DNA of 35,659 bases. Origin: Zelonia costaricensis (taxonomy: Eukaryota > Euglenozoa > Kinetoplastea > Trypanosomatida > Trypanosomatidae). Shown here one piece after another: positions 19,729 through 29,100 of this stretch. How positions within the stretch are numbered: the stretch's first letter is position 1; every line of letters starts with the position of its first letter. A model generated the notes under the pieces. It saw only the letters and a list, made by a program, of their open reading frames with translations, ran no database searches and was not told where the DNA came from. Made by a program: the position numbers and the translations under genes. Where the stretch lies: the NCBI GenBank assembly GCA_030849075.1, contig JASAOO010003281.1:1-35659 (forward strand), read 5' to 3'.

Positions 19729-20677
19729 CGGGAGGGGGAAGGTGCTTCTTCATTCCAATGAGGTCAGGCATTTGTTCTGTTCCTTGTGCTTGCGTGGACG
19801 AGCGGGCGAGAAATGCGATGACGTGAATAGAAAGGGTGTGTCCGCCTGTGGACACCGAAGGCGAGTGAAGGCGTGCGCAGCGGCACCCGCACACTCGTAA
19901 GGGGAGGGAGAAGTGGTTTGCTCCAGCAGGCATCATACAAAACCAAGACCCCTTTCCGTGCCAACGCAGACAGCGGCAAGAAACCGAAAAGACGGCGACG
20001 TCGCAGGGCAGACGAGCACTGACGAGCCCCCCCCCCCCCCTCCGGGCGATGGGCGAGGGACTACGCGTGCCGTCTGCACCGGCCACACAAACATGCGGTC
20101 GAAGGCCGGCTGACGAACGGCGCCGCTTTCGCGACAACGCCGCTGACATTGCGGAGGCAGAAGGGGAGAAAAGAGGGGTTGAGGCACAGTCATCGACTCC
20201 GGCCAACCACTTCCACGCCAAAAGAAAAACACACAACCGCCCCCGCCTCTCGCCTTCTCTTCAGCTCCCCGTGCGTTTCTCCTCTTCCACGTGACGCGCG
20301 ATGCACGCTCGCACATGACTGGCACAATGGGGGGGAGGGGGTCGGCGTGGGTGACGAAGGCGTGGGCCCAACATGCCACCACAGCCCTCCCACGCAGACA
20401 CGCGCGGACACCACGACCCACCACCGCGCGCGGCGCACACGAAGGCGAAAGAGAAGCACCAACGTGCTGTGGAAGAGCGAAACGAAGAGGAAAAGGAGGG
20501 GAGGGGAGGGGAGGAGGCGGTCGATTCCCTTGTTAGCTGATGTAGCACAAACCTCCTGCTGTGTGCCCAACGCACACTTCCCGCGGTACGTGCCCTCTCA
20601 CCCGACCGACGCACACAGCAGACACGCCGAAAAAGCGTCGGGGGGCTGGGCAGCTGCCCTCTTCTCTCTTACCTCGG

Positions 20678-23416
20678 TCAACTTATACAGATGATCGACC
20701 GGTCCTTGACGCGCCAGAGGTCGGGCCGCTGCGTCATGATTTGGAAGGCGCCGCCCGACACGTCAGCGATGCGCAGCGCCCGCCACGCAGGGGTCGCCGA
20801 CACTTCCAGCGCGCGCTGCAGCAGCGACTCGGCAATCAGCGAGCGGTACCCGCCGGCGCAGTAGATTACCACGTCGGAGAGCGACGTCGCCTGCGGCACC
20901 ACCGGCAGGCCAGCCAGCAGCGCCGTCGTGTGCACCGTCTCCATGTAACGATCTGCGAGTTCGACCGAGCTGCCGGAGGTCCAGGCGGCTGGCAATGGCG
21001 TGCGCGGCGCGGCTGCAGTCGCCAGAGCATCCTGCACCGCCATGACGCAGAGCTGGGCCAGCTCCACGTGGACGCTGTGCTGATGCGAGCCGTTCTTGAA
21101 CTCGTACGGCGTGCGCACGTCCAGCACGACGCGGGTGCCGGACGGCTCGATGGCGGCGAGGTGCTCGTACGAGGTCAGCCGGTTGAGGCTGCCCGTGCGC
21201 TCGATCCAAGTGATGTGCGGCGGAAGAGGGACGTCGGCGGGGACGGTGTTCGACGGCAGCGCCACCGGCACTTCCCGCCACGGCAACGCCGCCCCCGCGC
21301 TCGCCTCCTCCGCTGGTGTTGCCAGTGCCAGTGGCGGTGGCAGTGCAGGCGGAGACGCGTGAGCCAACTCGGCGAGGGTGAACACGCGCACGCAACTCTG
21401 CGGCGAAAGGGCGGCCAGCCGCCGATGCACCTCGTCACGTTGCCCATCGCTCGTGCACAGGGCGAGAATGGGCTGGAAGGGCACGAGGAGACATTGCAGC
21501 CACAGCTCAGCCCGCCGCGCGCCGTAGGCGACACCAGGAAAACTCATCGGCACATTCACCGCGCCGCCGAGGTGCCGCGCGTGGTACGCGGCGGCGTCGC
21601 GCACGTCGATGAGGTTCACGAAGGTGGACCACGACGGCGGCGTCTGCGTGGTGGGCGCCGCCGCTCCGCCGTGACCACATCCCTCCGCTGCTGGGGCGGG
21701 GTCGCCGCACGGTGCGAAGGACTGCAGCAACGCCGCCTGCATGTCACCCGGAAGCTGCGCGATGCACGCGTGCTGCGCCTGCGGCGGCGGCGGCGGCGTC
21801 GCTCGAGGCAGCAACGCCGCGAGCAACTCGCGCAAGTGCGTCACGCGGCTGGCGTCGAAGAGAGCCGGGTGCGGCAGCGGTGGCAGGCGTTTGCAGTACT
21901 TGACGAAGCCCTCCACTGGCCCGGCGATGGTGTCGAGGACGACGCGGGTGTGCTTCATGCGGGCCAGATCGCCGAGATGGGCAGCCCAGTAGAGGTCCAG
22001 CTGGTTCGTGACGTTGCTATATCCGCCGTGCGTCGGCAGCATCACGACGCGCTGCAGCGCCGCCACAGCCGTCGGCGCCATGGGCTGCGCCTCCTCATCC
22101 TCCTCCCCCTCTTCGGCCTCCTCGACAGGGCTGCGTGGCGCCTTGCTGCCTCCCCCGCCGCCATCACGGCACAGCAGCGCAAAGTACGGCTCAAAGAAGT
22201 GTCGCTGCAGAACGGCGTGCGTGTGCGACAGGGCCGTGTCACGGTCGCTCAGGTCAGGGCCTGTCGACGCGGCGGTCGCAGACGTGGGCTGGCTCTCGGG
22301 TTTGCGCGGGGGAAAGGCCGACCAGCGGAGGAGGTCCCAGCGGGGCACGGCGTCGGTGCTCCACAGCACCCCCGTGAAGAGCGCGGCGAGCGCGTCGCAC
22401 CAGTGCAGCTCCACCAGCTGGCACTCGTGCGAGAAGGCGGGGACGCGGACCGTGCGAAGGCGCAGGCGCGGACTCAGCCGCACCTCCTCCACAGTGCCAG
22501 CCGGGGCAAGGGGGACACCGCACAGCACCCGCACGTCCGGGAAGCGCTGCCGCAGCGCTGCCAGCCCCGTGGCGCCGTCAACGAAGCAGTGTGTGAAAAT
22601 GATTGCATCGAGGCGGAGCTCGAGGCGCTGCAGATCGAGCAGGTAGCACTCCACCTGCTCCGCGCGCGGGTCCACGAGAGCGGCGGCGGTACCGCGACCA
22701 CCGCCGGAGGTCGGCTCGCTGGCACCTCGAAGCCTCGCGTAGAACGGGTCAGCCACGAGGAACGACGCCGTGCGGCACGCCTCGTTGATGTAGTGCCGCA
22801 GCACGAAGCTGGAGGAGGTCGCGGCCGACTGTGGCGTGACGGGTGCGGTGTGCAGCGGCGGGGTGTTGTGCGTCATGGCGAGGGGCAGGAAGTGGTACGC
22901 CATGAAGTCCTCAAGCCGCTCCACGGCCCTCGCCGCGGCGCCCTCTTGTACGACGGGTTGCGGTGCAACGTCTGCCCAGCACGGCGATGTCGTTGCACAC
23001 GCCTCAACAGGAACTGCTGTTGCGGGGGTCGGGTAGAAGCGGGTGACCAGCGGGTGCGTCTTGTTCACTGTCACGGCATACCGCGGCGCGGAGAAGATGC
23101 CGCGCGTCGAGCTGAGCGGGCCGCACCCGTTGCCCGTGCTGCCGGCACTCGCGCTCTCGTCGTCGCCGAAAAGAAGCGCCTCGGCCATGGCTGTGGCAAC
23201 CAAGGTGGACATGCAGCGCAGGAGCGGCTGATAGCGGTTGCGGTAGTGGCGCAGTCGCCGGGTCATCTCGCGCACCACGGGGTCCTCCATGCACCCGGCC
23301 ACCTCGATCAGGACGGGATGAAACACGGGCCCGCCGCTGCGCGGTGTGGTGGGCACGACCCCCTCCAGCGCCGCATCAGCGGGGGTGGCAGTCACCGGCG
23401 GTGCAGAGGCCATCAT
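20678..23416 (-). CDS. Metallo-beta-lactamase-like and double-rhodanese protein, degenerate persulfide dioxygenase type
   Basis: The product is 912 residues, starting at a double ATG (23411-23416). Residues about 205-520 follow the order of a persulfide dioxygenase (ETHE1/CstB-like) fold: YINEACRTASFLVADP (209-224), IIFTHCFVDG (272-281, where active enzymes have THCHADH), VPAFSHE (325-331, usually TPGHT), ALFTGVLWSTDAVPRWDLL (345-363, usually FTGD...GRPDL) and PTHGGYS (461-467). His276 and His463 remain, but the positions expected for the second iron His and the Asp hold Phe328 and Val350. An acidic insert (431-443) interrupts the domain. Rhodanese 1 (about 597-690) has LIDVRDAAAYHARHLGGAVN and a Cys654 loop. 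Rhodanese 2 (about 735-905) has VVLDVRTPYEF and a normal active loop CAGGYR (Cys853). Enzymes of this fusion type oxidise persulfides and move sulfane sulfur. Here only the last rhodanese looks catalytically ordinary. No clear targeting signal or membrane helix is seen. Confidence 0.9.
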   Translation of the reverse strand: MMASAPPVTATPADAALEGVVPTTPRSGGPVFHPVLIEVAGCMEDPVVREMTRRLRHYRNRYQPLLRCMSTLVATAMAEALLFGDDESASAGSTGNGCGPLSSTRGIFSAPRYAVTVNKTHPLVTRFYPTPATAVPVEACATTSPCWADVAPQPVVQEGAAARAVERLEDFMAYHFLPLAMTHNTPPLHTAPVTPQSAATSSSFVLRHYINEACRTASFLVADPFYARLRGASEPTSGGGRGTAAALVDPRAEQVECYLLDLQRLELRLDAIIFTHCFVDGATGLAALRQRFPDVRVLCGVPLAPAGTVEEVRLSPRLRLRTVRVPAFSHECQLVELHWCDALAALFTGVLWSTDAVPRWDLLRWSAFPPRKPESQPTSATAASTGPDLSDRDTALSHTHAVLQRHFFEPYFALLCRDGGGGGSKAPRSPVEEAEEGEEDEEAQPMAPTAVAALQRVVMLPTHGGYSNVTNQLDLYWAAHLGDLARMKHTRVVLDTIAGPVEGFVKYCKRLPPLPHPALFDASRVTHLRELLAALLPRATPPPPPQAQHACIAQLPGDMQAALLQSFAPCGDPAPAAEGCGHGGAAAPTTQTPPSWSTFVNLIDVRDAAAYHARHLGGAVNVPMSFPGVAYGARRAELWLQCLLVPFQPILALCTSDGQRDEVHRRLAALSPQSCVRVFTLAELAHASPPALPPPLALATPAEEASAGAALPWREVPVALPSNTVPADVPLPPHITWIERTGSLNRLTSYEHLAAIEPSGTRVVLDVRTPYEFKNGSHQHSVHVELAQLCVMAVQDALATAAAPRTPLPAAWTSGSSVELADRYMETVHTTALLAGLPVVPQATSLSDVVIYCAGGYRSLIAESLLQRALEVSATPAWRALRIADVSGGAFQIMTQRPDLWRVKDRSIICIS

Positions 23417-23460
23417 TAAGCGTCAAGAGGAAAGGGGAGAAAGAGAGCGGAATGACGCTG

Positions 23461-23500
23461 CTGATGGTGGTGGTGATGGGGGAGGGGGGAGGGGGCGTAG
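23461..23500 (-). promoter_or_regulatory. Candidate trans-splice acceptor for the rhodanese protein
   Basis: On the minus strand CGCCCCCTCCCCCCTCCCCC followed by CATCAG gives an AG at 23462-23461 and a leader of about 44 nt. No AG lies between there and the ATG after the second C/T-rich tract, so this is the nearest sensible site. Confidence 0.35.
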
Positions 23501-24053
23501 CCAGGCTCCACGCGCTGCCTGCCTCCCTTTCCCAGCTTCCCACCCTCTCCTCGGAGTGGGCCTACGAGTGAAGGAAAGAAGTTAGACAGGGAAGCCCCCT
23601 GTTACACCCGGTGGTCAATTACCAGTTTACGTACACCTACACACCCTGAAGGTAAGACCAGAAAAAAGATGAGGAATGGGAGTCCAAAACTCGGCTCCTG
23701 CCCCGCCCCGTCGCTTTCGCTGCCCCTGAGAGGCCGCTGTCTCAGTGTTGCGGCCGGCCCCGGGCTGCGGGTGCGGCACGCGCAGTCCGGGGGAGCAGGA
23801 GCAGCTTGAGAAGCCACGGATGAAAGAAGCCGCTGAATACACGCGCGACGAGCCGCCGTCGCAGCCACACGCAAGACGCAGTCGAACCCCCAGACGAGAA
23901 GCCGCCGGTGCCGGCGCGCAGAGTGCGTCAGGCGGCTGCTGCCCCTTCTTTTTTTTTTTCAGGTTTGCGTCCGTGAGTCTTCGAGACTCGTGGCCGCAGA
24001 CTGGTGTTGACACGCGGAAACAATCGAGATTTGAGGGCGGTTGCACGCACATG

Positions 24054-24057
24054 CGTG

Positions 24058-24089
<32 letters not shown>
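24054..24089. repeat. (GT)n microsatellite
   Basis: A long GT run with one GC interruption, probably within the 3'UTR of the kinase mRNA. Confidence 0.88.
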
Positions 24090-25863
24090 CATATGGGAGA
24101 GTGCGCGAAGAGCATGAGAGGGCGTTGCGCCAAACAAAAAGAGTGAGAGACGGATGGAAGGCGTGGAGGGGCTTCGGTGCGGGGGCGCGGAAAGAGCGGG
24201 GCGCAGCGCTGACGGCGCAGGCTCGGCAGGCTCGCGACGAGACTACGGCGGCTGCGAAGGTGCTTGCACCAGCCGTCTTCCTCCTACTTCCACCTCTGCC
24301 ACAAGTAGTCGTCTCGCAACATCGAACGTTGTCAGTCCGCGACATGGAACGGTGATGCAGAGTCCACTTTTTGGCCAGCACAGCCTGCTGCGTTGGTGTC
24401 GACCGGCCTTCCCGTCTGAAGCTCGTCGAGCGACGTTTGAGACGAGGGACGACGTCACCGGCTTCTTTCTCCCACCCGTGACGGTTGACGAACCGTACTA
24501 GCAGAGTGATGCTGTCGACGGTATTGTTGCTATCGTTGTTGTTGTCACAGCAAGTACGCAGACCTACAGCACCCACCAGGCGCACAAACCAACCAAGGCG
24601 TGAAACAGCATAGGCAAGATAAAAACAAGAAACGAAAAGAGAGGCTGCCACGCGCAGGGTTGAGAAGACGTGCGCGTGGGGAGGCGGCGGTGTTGCGTGT
24701 CTAGTTCGGTTTCGCGCATTCTGCGAGGAAACCTGTTCATCCCACGGCGAGGGCAGGGAAGGAGGGGGGAGAGGGGCGGCCTGGGTCCCCGGCAGCGGGA
24801 ACCAAAGCACCGTCAGAGTAAACCCCACAGTGCAAACGCGGCGCGGCCGCACAGTTCTTTACACACACACACACACGTTGCATGTGCATTTCCCCCGGGG
24901 GACACACGTCAGAGCGTACCCGCTACAAGAGGAGCAGCTTCCCCATCGAGTAAAGCCGGAAAGAGGGAGAGCTGAGGGCGAAGAAAAGAAGCGCAAAAGG
25001 CGCCTGGACTAGGCCAGAGGCGCTTGTCGCATCGTGTCGTGCCAGCAGCGAGGGCTGCGGGTTGCAAATAGAGAAAACGAAAGAAGGAGACATACACAGA
25101 GCCTCACACGTGCGCGAGCCAAGACGCTCGCACACGCACGCGCGCGCAGCGTCCATTGACAGGCGGCAGGAGAGGAGCGGCGCGTAGGCTCGAGTCAAAC
25201 GTGAAGAGGTAGAGGCGAGGGGTGACACAGCAGAGAAGGAGCTGCCCACAGGCCGCGCTCGAAGTAGCGCCTTGCACGTTTGCACCCACTTTGCCGGCTC
25301 ACGCGTCAGCACGGTGGTGCGCCCCCCCCCCCCCCGCTGCTCCTTCTGTGTCACCGCCTCCACTTAGGTTTCTATGACAAGGAAGGGGAAAAGAGGAGCG
25401 GGGATTGGTGGAGAAGAAAGAACAAGGACAAGAGCGGCAGCCCAAGGAGCGGGGTCGCACACCGTGGGGGGAGGGGGGGGCGGCTATTGCGGTCACCACG
25501 AAGGAGTACACGAGAGGTGATGCGGAGGAGAAGATGCGCACGGGCCCGCCATCTCTATTCATCATCCGGAGGCGAATGGAAGGGGGGAGAAGAGGGCGAG
25601 CGCGGGCTGGAAAAACGCGCCACACGCAAGGCAAGAGATCCTGAAGGAACGGCCCCGATGCGCAGGAGTGCGGCGGCGCGAGGTAGCAGACGTCGTCGAC
25701 ACGCTCCGTGGCCAGCATGGCGGGGAGGAGGGGGGAGGGTGAAGGGTGGCACCCTCGTCACACGCGCAGACAAGCGGAGGCGACAAGGCGACGGTGACCT
25801 CCGCACTAGCGGCAGGAGGGGGGCACACACCAACAGAGAGCCGGTCCGGGCGGCGCCGTCAGA

Positions 25864-28800
25864 CTAGTACGTCAGCGTGGTGGGCGTGCACGCCTCATTC
25901 CGCGTCGCCGGCGACATCGGCGCCTCCTCGAGCCGCACAGACGGCTGCGGTGTCACGGTCCGGAAGAGAGACCGGTGCTGCTGCTGCTGCTGCTGCAACT
26001 GCGGCGGCGGCGGCGGCGGCCGGTGCGGTGGCTGCTGCGCGTGCCGTCGCGACTCCTCAGCCTGCTCGTCCCCCTGGCCCGCGGCGATGTGCGCGGCGCG
26101 GCGGTGCTGATCCTGCTGGGTGGTGGTGAGCAGCCACGTCGAGGCTTCCATCAAAGCGCTCACGCAGCGCAGTGCGTCGACGGTGGCGCGCGGCGGGATG
26201 GACGGCGGCGTGGTGCTTGGCGTGGTGGCGGCAGCACTGGCGTCCTTGCCGTCCCGCTCCGTGGGCGGGCCTGTAGTGCCGGACGTGCCCTCGGCGTCGA
26301 CAAGCTGCTCGAACGCCGCGGCGCTCTCCGTCCACTCCCTCATCGCCACGGGGCTGGCCAGCAGCGCCAGCTCGCTGGGTGAGGGTCGCAGTCGCTGCAG
26401 TACCTCGCGTGCCGTTGGTCGCTGGGGCGGGTCACCACGCAGGAGGCACACCACCAGATCGATGAGGGCGGTCGAGTAGCCGCGCCGCTGCAGCGCCTCC
26501 ACCGGCACGCGGCGACGCAGCAGCTGGTAGTAGTCGCCGCTGCGTGGCAGTGGCTGCCCGGACATGAGCTCAAACACGGACATACCCAGCGAGAACATGT
26601 CGCCGGCCTTGATGTGGAGCTTGTTGTTGAGCATGTCGGCGCAGAGGTAGCGGCAGTCGCCCTCGTCCACACTCATGACACTTGGCTCGTTGCCTTCGCT
26701 CCAGCCGAAGTCCACCGCGCCGCCCTGGAAGATCGGACTGCCTGCTGCGGTGGCGCCGGCACGACTGGGCCCAGCACCGGGCCGCCCCGCACGGGCGGGA
26801 CTGCCATAGCCCTTCTGCGTCTCCGGCCGCGGCCTGCCCCGCTCGTCCAGCCACACGCTGCACCCGAAGTCGGACAGCTTGTACGCGCCGTCCCGGTCCA
26901 CGAGAACGTTGTCTGGCTTCACGTCGACGTGGGCGAGGTTGGCGCGGTGCAGGGCGTCGAGGGCGACGCAGAGGTGGGCGAGGAACGTCTTCACCTCCGC
27001 CTCCGTCCACGTCTCACCCAAGCGCTGCTTCTCCGCCGCGATTGCGGCGACAGAGCCGCCGGGGCAGTACTCGAGCTGGAGGTACATGCGCGGCACACGG
27101 CCCTCCTCCCACGCCGCGGAGAGCTGCACCACGTGCGGCATGCCGCGCACCATGCCCATCACAGACCGCTCCCACCGGTACCGCCGCGCCATCTCAAGCG
27201 ACTCCAGCGGCGGCGACGTCTTCACGGCAACGTAGTCGCCCGAGCTGATTTCCTTATAGAGGGACACCGTGCCGAAGGACCCGCTGCCGAGGCGGCGGAC
27301 CTCGTTGTACTCGTTCAAGATGCGCCGCGCGAGAAAGTTGGAGCACTCCGTGTCGGCCTGCGACATCTCCAGCACATCCTGCGACTGGTGCAGCAGCAGC
27401 TGCGAGAAGGTGTTGGAGCCGCCGATCTGCTGCGAGAGTGTCACGGGTGTGGCGTACTCCATCATCAGCGGGGACACGGGGCCCATCGTCATCGCATGAC
27501 CGCCCCCGCCGCGGTACGCCATCGTCGACGGGGACGGCTGCGATGGGAACGCACTGCAGCCCACCCCAGCCCCGCCGCCGCCGCCGCTGTTCGTGTAGCT
27601 GTGACCGGCGAGGTAGTATGGGATGCTCGCGGTGCGGTCCGTTCCACTCTGCCCACACGGCGTTGCGGGCGTCTCGTCGAGGTCGAGGGCGCTGAACTGG
27701 GAGAGGACGTCCGCAGAGCGCTTGCGGCTCCCCTCGCGGCGCAGGAACTTGAAGGCGGCCGTGCCGAGCGCGGGGGTGGTGGCGCGTGACGGCGCGGCGG
27801 AGCCGCCGCTGTTGAGGCCGCTCGCGTACCCAAAGCTGTGTGGCTGTTGTGGCTGCTGCTGCTGCGTGGTGAGTGGGGCAGGGGGTGGGGGCACCAGCAT
27901 GCGCGAGGTCAACTTGGGTGAAACCGCCTCGCCTGTGCCTCCGGCAGCGGCGGACGGGTGCGCCCCGCCGCCGCCGCTGCCACTGCCGCCGCCGGTCCCT
28001 GTGGCAGTGGCAGCGGTCGTGTGCGCCGCCGCCCCAGCAGCGGAGGACGAAGCGGTGGAGAGGAGAGACAGCCGTGGCCCGCCCCCGCTCATCACGCTGC
28101 CCGGGAAGCCGGCCCGGATGCCGCCGCCGCTGCCCGCTGCCGCGCTAGCATGAATTGTGCGCCGCTGCTTCGCGGGCGTCGGCGGGGGCGGACCCGTCAC
28201 CGCGCCAAGGTGCGTCAGCGGTGTAGCCGGGGTGCCGCTCAAGGGGCCCTCCTCGCCGCGCACCCCACGCGACCACGGCGCCGGCAGTGCCGTCAACACA
28301 GGCGAGGCCGCACTCGGCGACGCGGTGCCGGCCGTGCTGCTGGGGCCGGGCGTGAAGAGCGGGCGCTGGGGCCCACGGCCCACGCCCCCGCTCGCAAAAG
28401 TTGCAGGGGAGCCCGAGTCCGCTCCAGTCGGGCTCGCGGTGCCGGTGCTGCCGAGCACGCGCGGTGGGCCTGCCGCTGCAGCTGTCGCACTGGCCAACGA
28501 CCCGAACACGCGCGTCTTTACGGGTGCTGGTGGGGGGTAGCAGTTCGACACGTCGCGGCCGACGGGGAGGCTCTGCCCCGCCGGCGTGCACACCGCATCG
28601 CCCGGCGTCAAGGGGCCGCCGAGGTCTGCCGTGGACGGTGCGTACGGCATTGTGCCGCCTCCGCCGAGGGCCGTCGCGCGTTGCTGCTGGGAGGCGGCCT
28701 GCGGTGACGCATGCGGCGCCATGCCGGTCGTCCTCAGACTGTGGAAGGGCATCCCCGTCGGGGTGGCCGGCGGCGGGTGCTGGAAGAGCGGCTCCTCGTT

Positions 28801-29100
28801 GCTGTCCGACTCGTACGACGCAGGGAAGAGCGGGTTGGGGCGGGCGGGCAGCACGTCAACGTGGTGCTGGGGGTGGTGCGAAGCGCTGCTGCTCTGGGGG
28901 GAGGTGCGGTACATCACGGCGTTCGTTGAAGTTGTTGTCGTGGACGTGAAGGGGGTCACCTGCGCGCGGCCCGAGTCGCCCTGTGCAGCCCCCGTGGCTG
29001 TCAGGGGGGCGGCAGCGGGAGCGGAGCAGCTCGTCAGGGGCACCACCTGCTCCGACGGCAGCAGCAGCGACACCGCCGCAGTGGAGTTCTCGTCTTGCAT
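25864..29100 (-). CDS. Wee1-like protein kinase with long disordered N-terminus
   Basis: The product is 1078 residues from the ATG at 29098-29100 (MQDENSTAAV); upstream in frame there is only a GTG. Wee1 kinases restrain mitotic CDKs by phosphorylating the inhibitory Tyr near the CDK ATP site. The kinase domain lies at about 597-905: glycine loop GSGSFG (605-610), VAVK Lys627, HVDVKPDN with Asp726, Lys728 and Asn731, and DFG 744-746. Wee1 hallmarks are HVVQLSAAWEE (656-666), LEYCPGGS (676-683), EGDCRYL (813-819) and QPLPRSGDYY (849-858). Between DFG and EGD there is an insert of about 66 residues rich in Gly, Ala, Arg and Pro. Residues 1-595 are Ser/Thr/Pro/Gly-rich with many S/T-P sites, which could be regulatory phosphosites (inference). 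A Gln run (about 1034-1041) and a Pro run lie in the C-terminal tail. No membrane helix is seen, which argues against Myt1. Its substrate here is presumably a CDK-related kinase. Confidence 0.92.
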   Translation of the reverse strand: MQDENSTAAVSLLLPSEQVVPLTSCSAPAAAPLTATGAAQGDSGRAQVTPFTSTTTTSTNAVMYRTSPQSSSASHHPQHHVDVLPARPNPLFPASYESDSNEEPLFQHPPPATPTGMPFHSLRTTGMAPHASPQAASQQQRATALGGGGTMPYAPSTADLGGPLTPGDAVCTPAGQSLPVGRDVSNCYPPPAPVKTRVFGSLASATAAAAGPPRVLGSTGTASPTGADSGSPATFASGGVGRGPQRPLFTPGPSSTAGTASPSAASPVLTALPAPWSRGVRGEEGPLSGTPATPLTHLGAVTGPPPPTPAKQRRTIHASAAAGSGGGIRAGFPGSVMSGGGPRLSLLSTASSSAAGAAAHTTAATATGTGGGSGSGGGGAHPSAAAGGTGEAVSPKLTSRMLVPPPPAPLTTQQQQPQQPHSFGYASGLNSGGSAAPSRATTPALGTAAFKFLRREGSRKRSADVLSQFSALDLDETPATPCGQSGTDRTASIPYYLAGHSYTNSGGGGGAGVGCSAFPSQPSPSTMAYRGGGGHAMTMGPVSPLMMEYATPVTLSQQIGGSNTFSQLLLHQSQDVLEMSQADTECSNFLARRILNEYNEVRRLGSGSFGTVSLYKEISSGDYVAVKTSPPLESLEMARRYRWERSVMGMVRGMPHVVQLSAAWEEGRVPRMYLQLEYCPGGSVAAIAAEKQRLGETWTEAEVKTFLAHLCVALDALHRANLAHVDVKPDNVLVDRDGAYKLSDFGCSVWLDERGRPRPETQKGYGSPARAGRPGAGPSRAGATAAGSPIFQGGAVDFGWSEGNEPSVMSVDEGDCRYLCADMLNNKLHIKAGDMFSLGMSVFELMSGQPLPRSGDYYQLLRRRVPVEALQRRGYSTALIDLVVCLLRGDPPQRPTAREVLQRLRPSPSELALLASPVAMREWTESAAAFEQLVDAEGTSGTTGPPTERDGKDASAAATTPSTTPPSIPPRATVDALRCVSALMEASTWLLTTTQQDQHRRAAHIAAGQGDEQAEESRRHAQQPPHRPPPPPPQLQQQQQQHRSLFRTVTPQPSVRLEEAPMSPATRNEACTPTTLTY

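Larger units (their letters stand above)
18639..20677. other. Spacer between the rhodanese protein and tuzin 4
   Basis: This two-kilobase stretch has (GT)n runs at 19287-19311 and 19697-19728 and a C run near 20029-20040. Open frames across it are CA-repeat translations (His-Thr or Cys-Val runs). It should contain the 3'UTR of the rhodanese protein and the leader of tuzin 4. I see no gene. Confidence 0.65.
23417..25863. other. Spacer between the kinase and the rhodanese protein
   Basis: At 2.4 kb this is the longest spacer outside the left edge. It has a (GT)n run at 24054-24089, (AC)n at 24861-24876, a T run near 23949-23959 and a C run at 25322-25335. No convincing gene is present on either strand; most of it would be the 3'UTR of the kinase mRNA. 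Confidence 0.65.

Noticed and set aside
20561..23419. A 952-codon open frame on the plus strand antisense to the rhodanese protein
   Set aside because: It mirrors the codons of the real gene; the high G/C third-position bias keeps the antisense frame free of stops. Its protein is Arg/His/Gly-rich with no motif, whereas the minus strand shows clear conserved domains.
25975..26020. CAG/CGG-type repeat that could be an independent microsatellite
   Set aside because: It encodes the Gln and Pro runs in the C-terminal tail of the Wee1-like kinase, so it is part of the gene.
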